Source: UBA6814 sp040753075
GTDB lineage: Bacteria; Desulfobacterota; Desulfovibrionia; Desulfovibrionales; Desulfovibrionaceae
Direction: 5' to 3'
DNA length: 31,799 bases
Assembly (NCBI GenBank): GCA_040753075.1
Contig: JBFMHA010000039.1
Span: 1-31,799, forward strand
Shown: piece after piece, positions 1 through 9,193 of the stretch
Numbering within the stretch: position 1 is the first letter of the stretch
Layout: each line of letters begins with the position of its first letter
Translations under genes and position numbers: made by a program
The notes under the pieces: generated by a model
Seen by the model: the letters and a program-made list of their open reading frames with translations, nothing else
The model's database searches: none
What the model was told of the DNA's origin: nothing

Positions 1-511
1 GCGGGAAGAGCACCACCGTGAGCAGGGACTCCCGCGCGGCCTGGCCCTGGGCCAGCGCCCCCAGGAGCGACCCCAGCACGCACACCCCCAGATCGCCGGC
101 CAGCAGGGCGAGCAGCGCCAGCCCGGCCCCGGCGTGGAAGTCCTGGCCCAGGAACACCGCGGCGGCGGGCAGGAACACCGCCTGGGCCGCCAGGAGGAGC
201 AGTCCCCCGGCCAGGCCCTTGCCCAGCCACACCGCCTGGGGCGCGACAGGCGCCAGGAGCAGCCCGGTGCGCGCGCCGTGGGCCTCCTCCGCAGCGTAGA
301 GGGTGTTGAAGATGAGCACCATGCCGAACAGGCTGGCCAGCCAGAACACCCCGGCCGCGGCCTGGGGCGGCACCAGCTCCCCGGCGGGCCGGGCCAGGCT
401 GAACACGAAGACCAGGAGCAGGCCGAGCAGCACCGGCTGGGCCAGGCCCACGCCGCCGGCCAGGACCAGACGCAGGTCCTTGCGCGCAATGGCCAGGGCC
501 GGCCGGATCAC
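1..511 (-). CDS. ccmB: Heme exporter membrane protein CcmB (3' end cut off by window edge)
   Basis: This is the N-terminal 170 residues of an integral membrane protein; the stop codon lies beyond the left edge. It reads MIRPALAIARKDLRL and then hydrophobic segments, including one around LLGLLLVFVFSLA, followed by FNTLYAAEEAHGARTGLLLA, all typical of CcmB. CcmB is the membrane subunit of the CcmABCD ABC transporter, which releases heme-loaded CcmE during cytochrome c maturation (System I). The start is a GTG at 509-511 that overlaps the TGA of ccmA by 4 bases (GTGA), so translation is very likely coupled. The gene follows ccmE-ccmF-ccmA on the same strand, and ccmC would be expected next, outside the window. 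The overlap, the ccmA neighbour and the conserved N-terminus make the assignment firm; only completeness is unknown. Confidence 0.9.
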   Translation of the reverse strand, partial: MIRPALAIARKDLRLVLAGGVGLAQPVLLGLLLVFVFSLARPAGELVPPQAAAGVFWLASLFGMVLIFNTLYAAEEAHGARTGLLLAPVAPQAVWLGKGLAGGLLLLAAQAVFLPAAAVFLGQDFHAGAGLALLALLAGDLGVCVLGSLLGALAQGQAARESLLTVVLFP

Positions 512-1158
512 GCCGCGCCTCCGTTCGCCGGGAACCGGTCGGCCGGGCCGGAATAGGCCACCCGGCCCTTGTCCAGGAGCAGCACCTGGTCGGCCCCGAC
601 CAGGTCCTCGGCCAGGGCGTGGCTCACCCAGACCAGGCTTGCGCCCCGCTCCCGCGCCGCGGCTATCTCCGCGCGCAGCACCGTGCGGGAGCGCACGTCC
701 AGGCCGGTGCCCGGCTCGTCCAGGAAGACCAGGCGGGGATCGGTGAGGAACACCCGGGCCAGGGACAGGCGCTGGGCCATGCCCCGGGAGAACGTCCCGG
801 CCTCCTCGTGGGCCGCGGCGGCCAGGCCCACCCGGTCCAGGGCCGCGACGAGCGCGGCCTCGTCCCCGGGCACGCCGAAGAGCCGGGCCCAGAAGCGCAG
901 GTTCTCCAGGGCGCTGAGCCGCGGGTACAGGAAGGTCTGGTGCCCCAGGTAGCCCACCCGGGCCTGGTCCACGCCCTGGCGCACGGTCCCGGCCGAGGGC
1001 CTGGCCAGGCCGGCCATGACCTTGAGCAGGGTGGACTTGCCCGCCCCGTTCTCTCCGGCCACCAGGAGCACGCGCCCGGGGGCGAGCGCGAGGCTCACCT
1101 CGCGCAGCACGGGCTTGTCCCCGTAGAACTTGGCGACCCGGTCGAGGGTGAGGACCAT
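508..1158 (-). CDS. ccmA: Heme exporter ATP-binding protein CcmA
   Basis: A 216-residue ABC ATPase. It shows Walker A GENGAGKST (about residues 35-43), signature FSRGMAQRLSLAR, Walker B RLVFLDEP with the catalytic Glu, a D-loop GTGLD and the H-loop His in WVSHAL. The short single-domain length is usual for CcmA. CcmA powers the CcmABC complex at the cytoplasmic membrane; ATP hydrolysis is needed to release holo-CcmE from CcmC. The start is the ATG reading MVLTLDRVAKFYGD; in-frame sequence further upstream lacks homology and runs antisense to ccmF. It sits 104 bp downstream of ccmF and overlaps ccmB by 4 bases. The gap to ccmF is GC-rich with no clear promoter or T-tract terminator, so co-transcription with ccmEF is likely. 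Confidence 0.93.
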   Translation of the reverse strand: MVLTLDRVAKFYGDKPVLREVSLALAPGRVLLVAGENGAGKSTLLKVMAGLARPSAGTVRQGVDQARVGYLGHQTFLYPRLSALENLRFWARLFGVPGDEAALVAALDRVGLAAAAHEEAGTFSRGMAQRLSLARVFLTDPRLVFLDEPGTGLDVRSRTVLRAEIAAARERGASLVWVSHALAEDLVGADQVLLLDKGRVAYSGPADRFPANGGAA

Positions 1159-1262
1159 GCAGTATCCCGGCAAGAACCAGTAAGTTACTCGTGAACGGCG
1201 CGACAGCGAGGGCTTGCGCGGCGGGCCCGCCGGCCCGCCTCCGGAAGCGCCGGCTCGCCGGC

Positions 1263-3146
<1,884 letters not shown>

Positions 3147-3235
3147 GGCGTATCCTTACGATTGCGCTCGGGTTTGCGGTCAGGGGGGGTTGTAGACCGC
3201 TTCAGGCCGAAAGGGAAGAGCTTGACCCGGGGGTG

Positions 3236-3655
3236 CTACCCCTTGTCACGATTCTCTTTTTCGTACTTGGATGGGCACTTGGTCATGAGGGTGGTGGCCT
3301 TGAAACGGTCGGAGCCGGCCTTCAGGCCGCCCTCCACGATGACCTCGACCCCGGGCTTGAAGGTGTCGGGCACCGCGCCGGAGTAGTCCACCCAGATGAC
3401 CTTGGAGGCGTCTTCCTTGTCCTGGAGCCGGAAGGAGGCGGCCATGGTTCCGGGGCCGCCGGAGAGGCCCTCGGCGTCCACGGTGCCGAAGAGGCGGGCC
3501 TGGGAGAGCTTGCCTGCCGGCATGGCCAGGGCTTCGGACACGTTGAGGAAATACACGCTGTTCTCGGACAGGCCCGAGGCCAGGAGGAACCCCAGGCCGG
3601 CCAGGAGCAGGATGGCTGCGGCCGCGTATACGGCCTTGCCGGGCTTTTTCTGCAT
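3236..3655 (-). CDS. ccmE: Heme chaperone CcmE, Cys-x-x-x-Tyr variant
   Basis: A 139-residue membrane-anchored protein. A basic N-terminus (MQKKPGK) is followed by one transmembrane helix at about 8-29, then an OB-fold domain with typical CcmE strands (VYFLNVSEAL, LFGTVDAEGL, VWVDYSGAVPDTFKPG-like stretch). In classical CcmE the heme is bound covalently by a His in an H-x-x-x-Y motif; here the aligned motif is C-P-S-K-Y (Cys127, Tyr131) close to the C-terminus. This Cys variant is known from Desulfovibrio and some archaea and belongs to a Ccm type that works without the His. The ATG at 3653-3655 is preferred over an upstream in-frame ATG because it directly precedes the basic residues and the anchor. 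It is the first visible gene of the ccm cluster, 89 bp before ccmF. Confidence 0.93.
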   Translation of the reverse strand: MQKKPGKAVYAAAAILLLAGLGFLLASGLSENSVYFLNVSEALAMPAGKLSQARLFGTVDAEGLSGGPGTMAASFRLQDKEDASKVIWVDYSGAVPDTFKPGVEVIVEGGLKAGSDRFKATTLMTKCPSKYEKENRDKG

Positions 3656-3753
3656 ATTCGTTCGGTCCCGTCGCCCTTGCGGCGGCGCCGCAGGGCAGTT
3701 CATGGTCGATTACGTACTCTTGTCCAAACCCGCGCGGGGCGTCGGCTTTCGGC

Positions 3754-4842
3754 TTAACCCTCTTCCTTGCCCGGGGCCGCCGAGGGAGCGGCCCCGCTCT
3801 TTTCGTCAGCGCCGACCAGCCGATCCCGCCGGCTGCGGGCCAGGGCGCGCAGGTCCGCGACCACATCGGTCTCGTCCACGATCTCCTTGCCCAGGATCTC
3901 CTCCAGCACGTCCTCCAGGGTGACCACCCCGGCGACCCCGCCGTATTCGTCCAGGACCACGTAGAGATGGGTGCGCGCCCCGAGGAACTTAATCAGCAGG
4001 CGGTCCAGGGTCAAGGTCTCCAGCACGAAGCGGGCCGGGTGCATGATCTCGGCCATGGTCTGGGCGTCCCGGTCCTGGGCCAGGGCGTCCAGCACGTCGC
4101 GGCGGTAGACGATGCCCACCACGTCCTCGGGGTCGTCGCCCGCGTAGACCGGGATGCGGCCGTGATGCCAGAAAGCGCGGTGGGCCCTGGCCCCGGCCAC
4201 GGTGGTGACCGCGGGCAGGGAGAACACCACGGTGCGCGGGGTCATGATGTCCTCCACCCGCTTCAGGTCCAGGGAGAGGATGTTGGAGATGGCGTGCTCC
4301 TCGTAGGGTTTGAGCACTCCGGACTTGCGGGTGAGGCTCACGATGGCCCGGATGTCCTCCTCGGTGAGGGAGTGGCCGGTCTTCTTCCGGCGGTGCAGCA
4401 GCCGGGGCAGGAGACCCAGGACCCATATCGCCGGCATCATGAGGCTCACCAGGATTCTCAGGGGCCGGGCCAACATGGGCGCCACAGTGCGGGTGTACAT
4501 GACCCCCAGGCTTTTGGGCACGATCTCCGAGAACACCAGGATGACCACCGTGAACGCCGCGGTGAAGAGCACCAGGTGCTCGTGCCCGAAGACTTCGGCC
4601 GCAGCGGCTCCGGCCACCGCCGCCCCCGCGGTGTTGGCCACGGTGTTCAGGGTGAGGATGGCGGTGATGGGCCGGTCGATGTTGTGGCGCAGGGCGTAGA
4701 GGATGGTCCCCGAGGACTTGCCCTCCTTGCGCAGCTGCTCGATGCGGCTCCAGGGCACGGAATACAGCGCGGCCTCGGCCAGGGAGCAGAAGAAGGACAC
4801 CCCCACGGCCACGCCCACGGCAAAGATGAGATTGAAGAGCAT
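3754..4842 (-). CDS. CNNM/DUF21 membrane protein with CBS-domain pair (CorC/HlyC-type)
   Basis: A 362-residue protein. The N-terminal CNNM domain (about 1-150) has three to four hydrophobic helices and the family motif around FSEIVPKSLG (105-113). A linker EEDIRAIVSL leads to a CBS pair: the first begins near VEDIMTPRTVVF (196-207), the second near AEIMHPARFVLE and ends in LDEYGGVAGVVTLEDVLEEI. Family members transport or sense divalent cations such as Mg2+, with the CBS pair binding adenine nucleotides. The protein stops soon after the second CBS domain and so lacks the C-terminal CorC_HlyC transporter-associated domain of many relatives, ending in a charged low-complexity tail. It is transcribed on its own strand away from gmhB. 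The substrate cannot be inferred from sequence. Confidence 0.88.
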   Translation of the reverse strand: MLFNLIFAVGVAVGVSFFCSLAEAALYSVPWSRIEQLRKEGKSSGTILYALRHNIDRPITAILTLNTVANTAGAAVAGAAAAEVFGHEHLVLFTAAFTVVILVFSEIVPKSLGVMYTRTVAPMLARPLRILVSLMMPAIWVLGLLPRLLHRRKKTGHSLTEEDIRAIVSLTRKSGVLKPYEEHAISNILSLDLKRVEDIMTPRTVVFSLPAVTTVAGARAHRAFWHHGRIPVYAGDDPEDVVGIVYRRDVLDALAQDRDAQTMAEIMHPARFVLETLTLDRLLIKFLGARTHLYVVLDEYGGVAGVVTLEDVLEEILGKEIVDETDVVADLRALARSRRDRLVGADEKSGAAPSAAPGKEEG

Positions 4843-5128
4843 GACCGGATGCCTATCGCTGCGCCCTCAAAACGCCGTCAGGCGCTTTGGGGAGTAAACA
4901 AGCGGTGGAGGTGGATGCGGCGCACGGCGGTCACGCGGCCGCAGGCCGGAGCGAGGGGGAAAGGCCGCGCGCGCCGCGCGGGAACCGGCCGAAGTGTGGT
5001 CGAACGTTCATGGATGGTGGCCCCAGCGTCTGCCTATCAGAAGCCCGGCCGCCATGCAACACGCCCGGGCCAGGCCTGCTTGACGAAGCCCGCGCCTTGC
5101 CGCACAAGGGGCGCAGCCAGAGGCACCC
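4843..5128. other. Divergent intergenic region between the CNNM gene and gmhB
   Basis: These 286 bp separate two divergently transcribed genes and must hold both promoters. On the plus strand, TTGACG at 5080-5085 is followed 17 bases later by CACAAG (5103-5108), a poor -10, so the gmhB promoter is only tentative. Near 4868-4886 a small inverted repeat (cgcc-gtca-ggcg, flanked by a and t runs) could form a hairpin in the leader of the CNNM transcript. The rest is very GC-rich, and I see no gene in it. Confidence 0.4.
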
Positions 5129-5734
5129 ATGCGCATCACGAGCGTCATCCTGGACCGCGACGGAACCGTCATCGAGGACAAGCACTACCTGGCCGACCCG
5201 GCCGGGGTGGAGCTCGTCCCCGGGGCCGGGGAGGCCCTGGCCGCCCTGTGCCGCGCGGGCATCCGCCTGTTCGTGGCCTCCAACCAGTCGGGCATCGGCC
5301 GGGGCTATTTCCGCGAATCGGACCAGTTGGCGGTGCACCGCCGCATGTGCGAACTCCTGGCCGAGGCCGGGGCCTCGCTGTGCGCCGACGCCTTCTGCCC
5401 CCACGCGCCCGAGGCGAGCTGCTCCTGCCGCAAGCCGGCCACCGGCATGTGGGACCGGCTCGCCGCGGCGCACGGCCTGGACCCGGCCGCCACCGCCATG
5501 GTGGGTGACAAGAGCGCGGACGTGCTCTTCGGCCGGCGCGCCGGCCTGGCCCTCAGCGTGCTGGTGCTCACCGGCAAGGGCCGGAAGCACGCCGGACTCC
5601 TGGGCGCTCCCCTGCCCGAGGGCGACACCCTGGTCCTGCCCGACCCCGGGCCGGAGCAGCCCCACGCGGTGTGCGCGGACCTGGCCGCCGCGGCCCGGCT
5701 CATCGGACGGATCAACGCGGAGGCCGGGGCGTGA
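5129..5734 (+). CDS. gmhB: D-glycero-beta-D-manno-heptose 1,7-bisphosphate 7-phosphatase
   Basis: A 201-residue HAD-superfamily phosphatase of the GmhB type. The nucleophile motif is LDRDGTV with Asp9 and the acid/base Asp11; motif II is VASNQSGIGRG (48-59); motif IV lies in MVGDKSADV. The diagnostic zinc loop is C90-P-H92 ... C98-S-C100, which sets GmhB apart from other HAD enzymes. It removes the C7 phosphate from heptose 1,7-bisphosphate in the cytoplasm, on the route to ADP-heptose for the LPS inner core. The next two genes encode heptosyltransferase-like enzymes, which supports the role. The ATG gives the canonical N-terminus; the ribosome site (agagg) is weak. The stop overlaps the GTG of the next gene by 4 bases. 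Confidence 0.93.
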   Translation: MRITSVILDRDGTVIEDKHYLADPAGVELVPGAGEALAALCRAGIRLFVASNQSGIGRGYFRESDQLAVHRRMCELLAEAGASLCADAFCPHAPEASCSCRKPATGMWDRLAAAHGLDPAATAMVGDKSADVLFGRRAGLALSVLVLTGKGRKHAGLLGAPLPEGDTLVLPDPGPEQPHAVCADLAAAARLIGRINAEAGA

Positions 5735-6765
5735 GGATCGGGGTCTGGAACACCGCCTTCCTGGGCGACGCGGTGCTCACCCTGCCGCTGCTGCACACCC
5801 TGGAGCGGGCCTATCCCGGGGCCGAGCTGCACTTCTTCGTGCGCCGCGGGCTGGCCCCCCTGTTCGCGGCCCAGCCCGGCCTGGCCGCGGTGCACGAGTT
5901 CGACAAGCGCGGCGCCGACCGCGGCCTGCGCGCGGCCATGCGCCGGGGCCGTGACCTGGCCCGCATGCGCTTCGACCTCTGGATCAGCCCCCACACCAGC
6001 CTGCGCAGCGGGCTCATCGCCCGCTGGACCACCGCGCCGCGGCGCATCGGCTATTCCCGGCCGGCCTACAATCACTATTTCTACACCCATACCGTGGACC
6101 GGGCCTTCGGCCGCGCCCACGAGATCGACCGCCTGCTCCGCCTGGTCCGGCCCCTGGGCGTCAACGACCTGGTGGCCGAGCCCCGGCTGGTCCTGCCCGC
6201 CGCGGCCGAGGCCAGGGCGGCGGAGTTCTTCGCGGCCCTGCCCCCGGGCCCGGTGCTGGGGGTGCATCCGGGCTCCACCTGGCCCACCAAGCAGTGGCCA
6301 GAGGAGTATTTCGGCCAGGTCATGGCCCGGGCGCACGCGGCCGGGGCCGCGGTGGTCCTGTTCGCCGGGCCGGACGAGAAGGACTGCGCGGCCCGGGTCC
6401 TGGCCGCCTCGGGCCTGGCGGGCCGGGACAACGTGCACGACCTGGCGGGCAGGCTCTCCCTGCCCGAACTGGCCGCGCACCTGGCGCGGCTCGACTGCTA
6501 CCTCACCGGAGATTCCGGCCCCATGCACCTGGCCTGGGCCGGCGGAGCGCCGGTGGTGGCCCTGTTCGGCCCCACCACCCGGGACCTGGGCTTCTTCCCC
6601 CGGGGGAGCTCCACGGTGCTGGAGCTGGACCTGGATTGCCGGCCCTGCGGCCTGCACGGCCCCCGCTCCTGCCCCAAGGGGCACCACCGCTGCATGCGCG
6701 ACCTGACCCCGGAAACGGCCTGGACCGCGGTGAAGGCCAGGCTGGACCGGATCCCGGCCGCCTGA
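5731..6765 (+). CDS. Glycosyltransferase family 9 (ADP-heptose:LPS heptosyltransferase-like)
   Basis: A 344-residue GT-B fold enzyme. The N-terminal domain starts MRIGVWNTAFLGDAVLTLPL, the usual GT9 opening that contacts the acceptor. The C-terminal domain has GVHPGSTWPTKQWP and TGDSGPMHLAWAGGAPVVAL, the ADP-heptose binding region, then FGPTTRDLGFFP. A cysteine cluster near the C-terminus (CRPCGLHGPRSC ... CM) is common in GT9 enzymes of deltaproteobacteria and may bind metal. It likely adds a heptose to Kdo or to heptose of the LPS core at the inner membrane. The start is a GTG preceded by GGAGG at good spacing and overlapping the gmhB stop; upstream in-frame sequence is gmhB in another frame. 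It is WaaF/RfaF-like, but exact acceptor specificity cannot be assigned. Confidence 0.88.
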   Translation: MRIGVWNTAFLGDAVLTLPLLHTLERAYPGAELHFFVRRGLAPLFAAQPGLAAVHEFDKRGADRGLRAAMRRGRDLARMRFDLWISPHTSLRSGLIARWTTAPRRIGYSRPAYNHYFYTHTVDRAFGRAHEIDRLLRLVRPLGVNDLVAEPRLVLPAAAEARAAEFFAALPPGPVLGVHPGSTWPTKQWPEEYFGQVMARAHAAGAAVVLFAGPDEKDCAARVLAASGLAGRDNVHDLAGRLSLPELAAHLARLDCYLTGDSGPMHLAWAGGAPVVALFGPTTRDLGFFPRGSSTVLELDLDCRPCGLHGPRSCPKGHHRCMRDLTPETAWTAVKARLDRIPAA

Positions 6766-6817
6766 CCCGGCCGCGGCCGAGCGGCCCGGCGATCTCCCAA
6801 GCACACTGGACAAACCC

Positions 6818-7864
6818 GTGAAGCAGACCCGCCCCCCTTTCGACGCCCTGCCCTCCTCCTGGGTCGTGGTCCGGCTCTCGGCCCTGGGCGACGTGGTCCT
6901 GACCACCGGGCTCCTGGACCTGCTGCACCGGGAGCGGGGCTGGACCTTCGCCGTGCTGACCAAGGCGGCCAACGCCCCGGTGCTGGAGGGACACCCGGCG
7001 GTGACGGAGATCATCCGCCCCGGCCCCGGGGACCTGGGCCCCGCGGCCTGGGCCCGCTACGCCGCGGGCCTGGCCCGGCGGCTCGCCGGCAGCGGCCTCC
7101 TGGACCTGCACGGCGCCCTGCGCTCCCGGCTCCTTTCCCTGCTCTGGAAGGGTCCGGTGCGGCGCTACACCAAGCTCTCCCTGGAGCGGCGGCTCCTCTC
7201 CCGGCTCGGCCCGGCCCGCGCGGCAGGGGCAGCGGCGCGGCTGGCCGGGCTCAACGTGCCCCAGCGCTACTCCCTGGCGGTGTTCGACCAGGCCCGCTCC
7301 CGGGAGGAGTTGCGGCCCCGGCTCTTCCTGGCCCCGGCGGAGCTGGCCGCGGCCCGGGACATGCTGGCCGGGGCCGGCCTGGACCCGGACTCCCGGCCCG
7401 TGGCCCTGCATCCCTACGCCACCCATCCGGGCAAGGAATGGCCGGCCGGCCACTGGCAGGCCCTGGCCGGCCTGCTGGACCGGGCGGGCGTCCCCTGGTT
7501 CACGCTGGGCAGGAGCGGCGCGCCGTCCCCCCTGCCCGGCCCCCGGGACCTGAGCAACCGCACGGACCTGCGCCAGGCCGCGGCGCTCATCGCCCTGTCC
7601 CGCCGCCTGGCCACCGGCGACTCGGGCCCCATGCATCTGGGCACCGCGGTGGGGACCCCGGTGGTGGCCCTGTTCGGCCCCACCACGGTCCACTGGGGCT
7701 TCTTCCCCTGCGGCCCGGCGGACCGGGTGCTGGAGCCGGACCTGCCCTGCCGGCCCTGCTCCCTGCACGGCGGCCGCGGCTGCGACCGCCCCGACCCCTG
7801 CATGGCGGCCATCGCCCCGGAGACGGTGCTGGACGCGGTGCTGGCCGAGGCTCCCGCCCGCTGA
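6818..7864 (+). CDS. Second glycosyltransferase family 9 (heptosyltransferase-like)
   Basis: A 348-residue GT9 protein, a distant paralogue of the gene before it. It opens with WVVVRLSALGDVVLTTGLL, has ALHPYATHPGKEWP and TGDSGPMHLGTAVGTPVVAL in the nucleotide-sugar domain, and the same kind of C-terminal cysteine cluster (CRPCSLHGGRGC ... CM). The shared GDSGPMHL and FGPTT motifs place both in the ADP-heptose group. It probably adds another heptose, or a related sugar, to the LPS core. The GTG start at 6818 lacks a strong ribosome site; no better in-frame start exists before the conserved N-terminus. The 52-bp gap after the previous gene shows no terminator, so the three genes gmhB-GT9-GT9 read as one operon. 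Confidence 0.86.
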   Translation: MKQTRPPFDALPSSWVVVRLSALGDVVLTTGLLDLLHRERGWTFAVLTKAANAPVLEGHPAVTEIIRPGPGDLGPAAWARYAAGLARRLAGSGLLDLHGALRSRLLSLLWKGPVRRYTKLSLERRLLSRLGPARAAGAAARLAGLNVPQRYSLAVFDQARSREELRPRLFLAPAELAAARDMLAGAGLDPDSRPVALHPYATHPGKEWPAGHWQALAGLLDRAGVPWFTLGRSGAPSPLPGPRDLSNRTDLRQAAALIALSRRLATGDSGPMHLGTAVGTPVVALFGPTTVHWGFFPCGPADRVLEPDLPCRPCSLHGGRGCDRPDPCMAAIAPETVLDAVLAEAPAR

Positions 7865-7886
7865 CGCGGATCGCGCCAACCCATTC

Positions 7887-7915
7887 TTGCGCTTCCCGTT
7901 TTCTTTTCCTATAAG
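7887..7915 (+). promoter_or_regulatory. Probable sigma70-type promoter of cfa
   Basis: TTGCGC at 7887-7892 and TATAAG at 7910-7915 are separated by exactly 17 bases inside a locally AT-rich patch, in otherwise very GC-rich DNA. It lies 107 bp upstream of the cfa start in the 157-bp gap after the second GT9 gene. The -10 matches consensus at five of six positions; the -35 keeps the TTG. The leader that follows has no clear hairpin. Confidence 0.55.
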
Positions 7916-8021
7916 CAAGACTGAGGTTGGTCTCCTCCTTGCCATTCTCCTTCTCGACACGCTGACGCTCCTGTTCCGCGAGACCTTCTCCGCCGCGTGA
8001 CCCGCAACCGGAGGGGAAGCC

Positions 8022-9143
8022 ATGGCCACGGCGCAACGCATCGTTGAGGACCTCTTCTCCCGGGCCGGGGTGCGGGTGGACGGCCCCGCGCCCTGGGATG
8101 TCCGGGTCCACGACGGACGGTTCTTCGGCCGGGTGCTCCGACACAAGAACCTGGGCCTGGGCGAGTCCTACGCGGAAGGCTGGTGGGACTGCCCCCGGGT
8201 GGACGAACTCGTCAGCCGGCTCCTGGCCGCCAGGCTGGACGAGACGGTGCGGGACAGCCCCCGCCTGACCCTGGCCGCCCTGCCCGGACTGCTCCTGAAC
8301 CTCCAGACCCGCAACGGGGCCAGGGTGGTGGCCCGGCGGCACTACGACCTGGGCAACGACCTGTTCCTGGGCTTCCTGGACGAGAACGTCCAGTACAGCT
8401 GCGCCTACTTCACCAACGGCGACGGCCCGGATGCGCTGAACGAAGCCCAGCGCCGCAAGCTCGAACTCATCTGCGACAAGCTGGGCCTGGGCCCGGGACA
8501 CGCCCTGCTGGACATCGGGTGCGGCTGGGGCGGCCTGGCCCGCCACGCGGCCCGCACCCGGGGCTGCGCCGTGACCGCCGTGAACATCTCCGATGAGCAG
8601 ACCCGCTTCGCCCGGGACTTCTGCGCCGGCCTGCCGGTGACCGTGCTGCGCCAGGACTACCGGGAGGTGGCGGGACGGTTCGACCGGGTGGTGTCGGTGG
8701 GGATGTTCGAGCACGTGGGCCGCAAGAACCACCGCGCCTACATGGCCGCGGTCCGCCGGCGGCTCAAGGACGGCGGGCTCTTCCTGCTGCACACCATCGG
8801 GCAGAACGAATCCCGGTCATCCTGCGACCCCTGGATCGCCAGGCACGTGTTCCCGCGGGGGCGCCTGCCCAGCATCGCCCAGATCGCCCGGGCCGCGGAG
8901 GGCCTGTTCGTCATGGAGGACTGGCACAACCTGGGGCCGCACTACGACCGCACCCTCATGGCCTGGCACGCCAACTACCAGAAGGCCTGGGGGGGCCTCA
9001 AGGACCGCTACGGGCCGCACTTCAAGCGGCTGTGGGACTACTACCTGCTCTCCTGCGCCGGGGCCTTCCGGGCGCGGAGCATCCAGCTCTGGCAGGTGGT
9101 GTTCAGCACCCCGGGCTCGGCTCAGCCCTGCTGCCGCTTCTGA
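8022..9143 (+). CDS. cfa: Cyclopropane-fatty-acyl-phospholipid synthase
   Basis: A 373-residue SAM-dependent methyltransferase of the CFA synthase family. An N-terminal lipid-binding domain (about 1-85, with LGLGESYAEGWWD) is followed by YDLGNDLF and QYSCAYF, both family hallmarks, then the SAM-binding motif LLDIGCGWGGLARHAA (about 161-176) and GMFEHVGRKNH, which contains the active-site region. The C-terminal part includes the conserved FPRGRLPS and WHNLGPHYDRTLMAWH. The enzyme methylenates cis double bonds of phospholipid acyl chains in the membrane. Length is close to E. coli Cfa (382). The ATG has a strong GGAGGGGAAG site and its own promoter upstream. The gene converges with the histidine kinase gene. 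I see nothing missing. Confidence 0.95.
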   Translation: MATAQRIVEDLFSRAGVRVDGPAPWDVRVHDGRFFGRVLRHKNLGLGESYAEGWWDCPRVDELVSRLLAARLDETVRDSPRLTLAALPGLLLNLQTRNGARVVARRHYDLGNDLFLGFLDENVQYSCAYFTNGDGPDALNEAQRRKLELICDKLGLGPGHALLDIGCGWGGLARHAARTRGCAVTAVNISDEQTRFARDFCAGLPVTVLRQDYREVAGRFDRVVSVGMFEHVGRKNHRAYMAAVRRRLKDGGLFLLHTIGQNESRSSCDPWIARHVFPRGRLPSIAQIARAAEGLFVMEDWHNLGPHYDRTLMAWHANYQKAWGGLKDRYGPHFKRLWDYYLLSCAGAFRARSIQLWQVVFSTPGSAQPCCRF

Positions 9144-9193
9144 GGCGCGGCGGAGCGGCCGGGCATGCCCGGGACGGACCCTGCAGCCGGCTG
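9144..9193. other. Palindromes between converging genes
   Basis: The 50 bp between the cfa stop and the kinase stop contain two perfect palindromes, one of 14 bp (9159-9172, ccgggcatgcccgg) and one of 10 bp (9184-9193, cagccggctg). Neither is followed by a T-run in either direction. They may form hairpins that protect or end the two converging transcripts, but the evidence is only their symmetry and position. Confidence 0.35.
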
